Positions 5,843 to 6,545 of a stretch of DNA of 6,545 bases are shown here, piece by piece. The DNA is from Chloroflexi bacterium UBA6265 (lineage in GTDB: Bacteria > Chloroflexota > Chloroflexia > Thermomicrobiales > UBA6265): NCBI GenBank assembly GCA_002440805.1, contig DJVD01000235.1, positions 1-6,545 of the forward strand. The letters are read 5' to 3'. The notes beneath the pieces are model-generated. The model was given only the letters and a program-made list of their open reading frames with translations. It made no database searches and was not told the DNA's origin. The first letter of the stretch is position 1, and every line of letters begins with the position of its first letter. The position numbers and the translations under genes are program-made.

Positions 5843-6363
5843 GGCTCTTGTTGGGGAATGGCCGGGCGTGCATGGTTCCTGGGAGCGCCGTCAGGGTTCG
5901 GCCCCCCATGTCCTCCAACCTGCACAGACAGCACATCCCAGAAATGCCGCCTCACATGACCTCCAACGACGTCCAGGTGCTTTGCCGGCGAATAGGACGG
6001 ACCGTCGACTCGGTAAGGAATCAGTTCAACCTTGTTGTCCAGAATATGATCATCAATCGTACGCTGGGCTCTCCGAAGGTGCCGCAGCAAAGTTCGCACC
6101 GGGATGTCACCATACTTCGCCATGCCGCGATCGTTTATCTCCCTTATCCTCCCGAATTCCGGTGTGGGAGGCAGGCCCCTCGCAAGGGCATCCACATTGC
6201 GGGCGAAGCTCTCATGCCACACCAGAACATGGACCAGGACATCGTGAGTGTTCCACTCGTCGTATACCATCAGCGACGGGTCAAGACCTGGCAGGCAATA
6301 GAGGCGGACAAAATCATCTACCTGTCGATGCTCTGCCTCAAGATTCTGTCGGATGCTCTCCAT
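5818..6363 (-). CDS. DinB/DfsB-like four-helix-bundle protein
   Basis: The protein has 181 residues. It reads as a four-helix bundle of the DinB/YfiT superfamily, nearest in feel to the ClbS/DfsB (DUF1706) branch: W37-N-THDVLVHVLVWHESF in helix 2, N77 after the PEFGRIREIND stretch, and a last helix AKHLDVVGGHVRRHFWDVL. The candidate metal triad H45, H136 and H140 (H...HxxxH) has the spacing usual in DinB-like proteins. These serve as thiol-dependent transferases, hydrolases or toxin/colibactin-resistance proteins; the substrate here is unknown. GGAG lies 8 nt before ATG 6363 on the minus strand. Residues after about 146 form an unstructured G/P/N/Q-rich tail that family members usually lack. 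Its last six codons are the right arm and loop of the rpsD terminator, suggesting that an earlier stop was lost. Confidence 0.8.
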   Translation of the reverse strand: MESIRQNLEAEHRQVDDFVRLYCLPGLDPSLMVYDEWNTHDVLVHVLVWHESFARNVDALARGLPPTPEFGRIREINDRGMAKYGDIPVRTLLRHLRRAQRTIDDHILDNKVELIPYRVDGPSYSPAKHLDVVGGHVRRHFWDVLSVQVGGHGGPNPDGAPRNHARPAIPQQEPNKTPLAK

Positions 6364-6513
6364 GGACCGCGCTCCGGTTGCTGCTCCCTGGAAATCAGGT
6401 TGGGAACCGTCGGAACCACACAGCTGTGGTGCTCACAGTGTAGCGAGGAAAGGGCCTGTTGCAGTCCCGATCGCCGTCATTTGGTGATGCACGTCCGCAA
6501 TGCCCATGGTTAA
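6364..6513. promoter_or_regulatory. Upstream region of the DinB-like gene
   Basis: This stretch holds the minus-strand leader and presumably the promoter of the DinB-like gene. The ribosome-binding GGAG lies on the minus strand 8 nt before ATG 6363. TACACT on the minus strand (complement of 6437-6442) could be a -10, but no -35 stands out. A 10-bp palindrome, CACAGCTGTG, sits at 6419-6428. A short plus-strand reading frame with zinc-finger-like spacing also crosses here; it is too uncertain to list as a gene. Confidence 0.3.
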
Positions 6514-6545
6514 CCAAAAAGCGGATTGGAGATATCTCCAATCCG
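6514..6545 (-). terminator. Probable intrinsic terminator for a minus-strand gene right of the window
   Basis: A perfect 24-bp palindrome (6522-6545) can fold as CGGATTGGAG (6522-6531), loop ATAT, CTCCAATCCG (6536-6545). In the minus direction it is followed by C then TTTTT (complement of 6516-6520), the layout of an intrinsic terminator for a gene lying beyond the right edge. It may also act on the plus strand, but the bases after it are not visible. Confidence 0.65.

Noticed and set aside
5849..6513. A 221-codon plus-strand open frame antisense to the DinB-like gene
   Set aside because: Its translation is compositionally random, it starts inside the terminator area, and the opposite strand codes for a recognisable four-helix fold with a metal triad and a good ribosome-binding site.

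Overview
The window looks like an ordinary chromosomal stretch of a moderately GC-rich bacterium. Chloroflexota (Thermomicrobia-like) is my best guess. The reasons are the Agl23/PMT-2-like membrane glycosyltransferase, a cysteine-free S4 protein of the actinobacterial type standing alone with its own terminator, and a lipobox-less secreted NTF2-like protein rich in T/P/A/S. This placement is an inference from family resemblance; no 16S or other decisive marker is present. I saw no CRISPR array, tRNA, rRNA, transposase or integrase.

Layout. (1) Positions 1-1799, minus strand: the N-terminal ~599 residues of a large multi-spanning Agl23/PMT-like glycosyltransferase, cut by the left edge. (2) 1800-2001: a 202-bp divergent intergenic region. 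(3) 2002-3714, plus strand: a compact run of three genes. They are a small His-rich/acidic protein, a single-pass membrane-anchored protein with a large outside domain, and a three-TM protein with a soluble C-terminal domain. None has a function I can name. (4) 3711-4244, minus strand: a secreted NTF2-like protein whose stop codon interlocks with the stop of the preceding convergent gene. (5) 4245-4337: a second divergent spacer, with a perfect 14-bp palindrome next to a -10-like hexamer. (6) 4338-4988, plus: pdxH, pyridoxamine/pyridoxine 5'-phosphate oxidase. (7) 4989-5183: a 195-nt leader with three hairpins in front of rpsD. (8) 5184-5792, plus: rpsD (ribosomal protein S4, zinc-independent form), followed by a strong intrinsic terminator. 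(9) 5818-6363, minus: a DinB/DfsB-like four-helix-bundle protein whose 3' end runs into the rpsD terminator. (10) 6364-6545: the upstream region of that gene, ending in a perfect 24-bp palindrome that fits an intrinsic terminator for a minus-strand gene beyond the right edge.

The genes do not form one pathway. pdxH (vitamin B6 salvage) and rpsD (translation) are housekeeping. The Agl23-like gene belongs to envelope glycosylation. The 2002-3714 cluster is the least explained part: a cytosolic metal-binding-looking protein next to two membrane proteins. The features most worth a second look are that cluster, the structured rpsD leader, and the palindrome in the pdxH divergent promoter region. 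I found no convincing new defence or mobile system.
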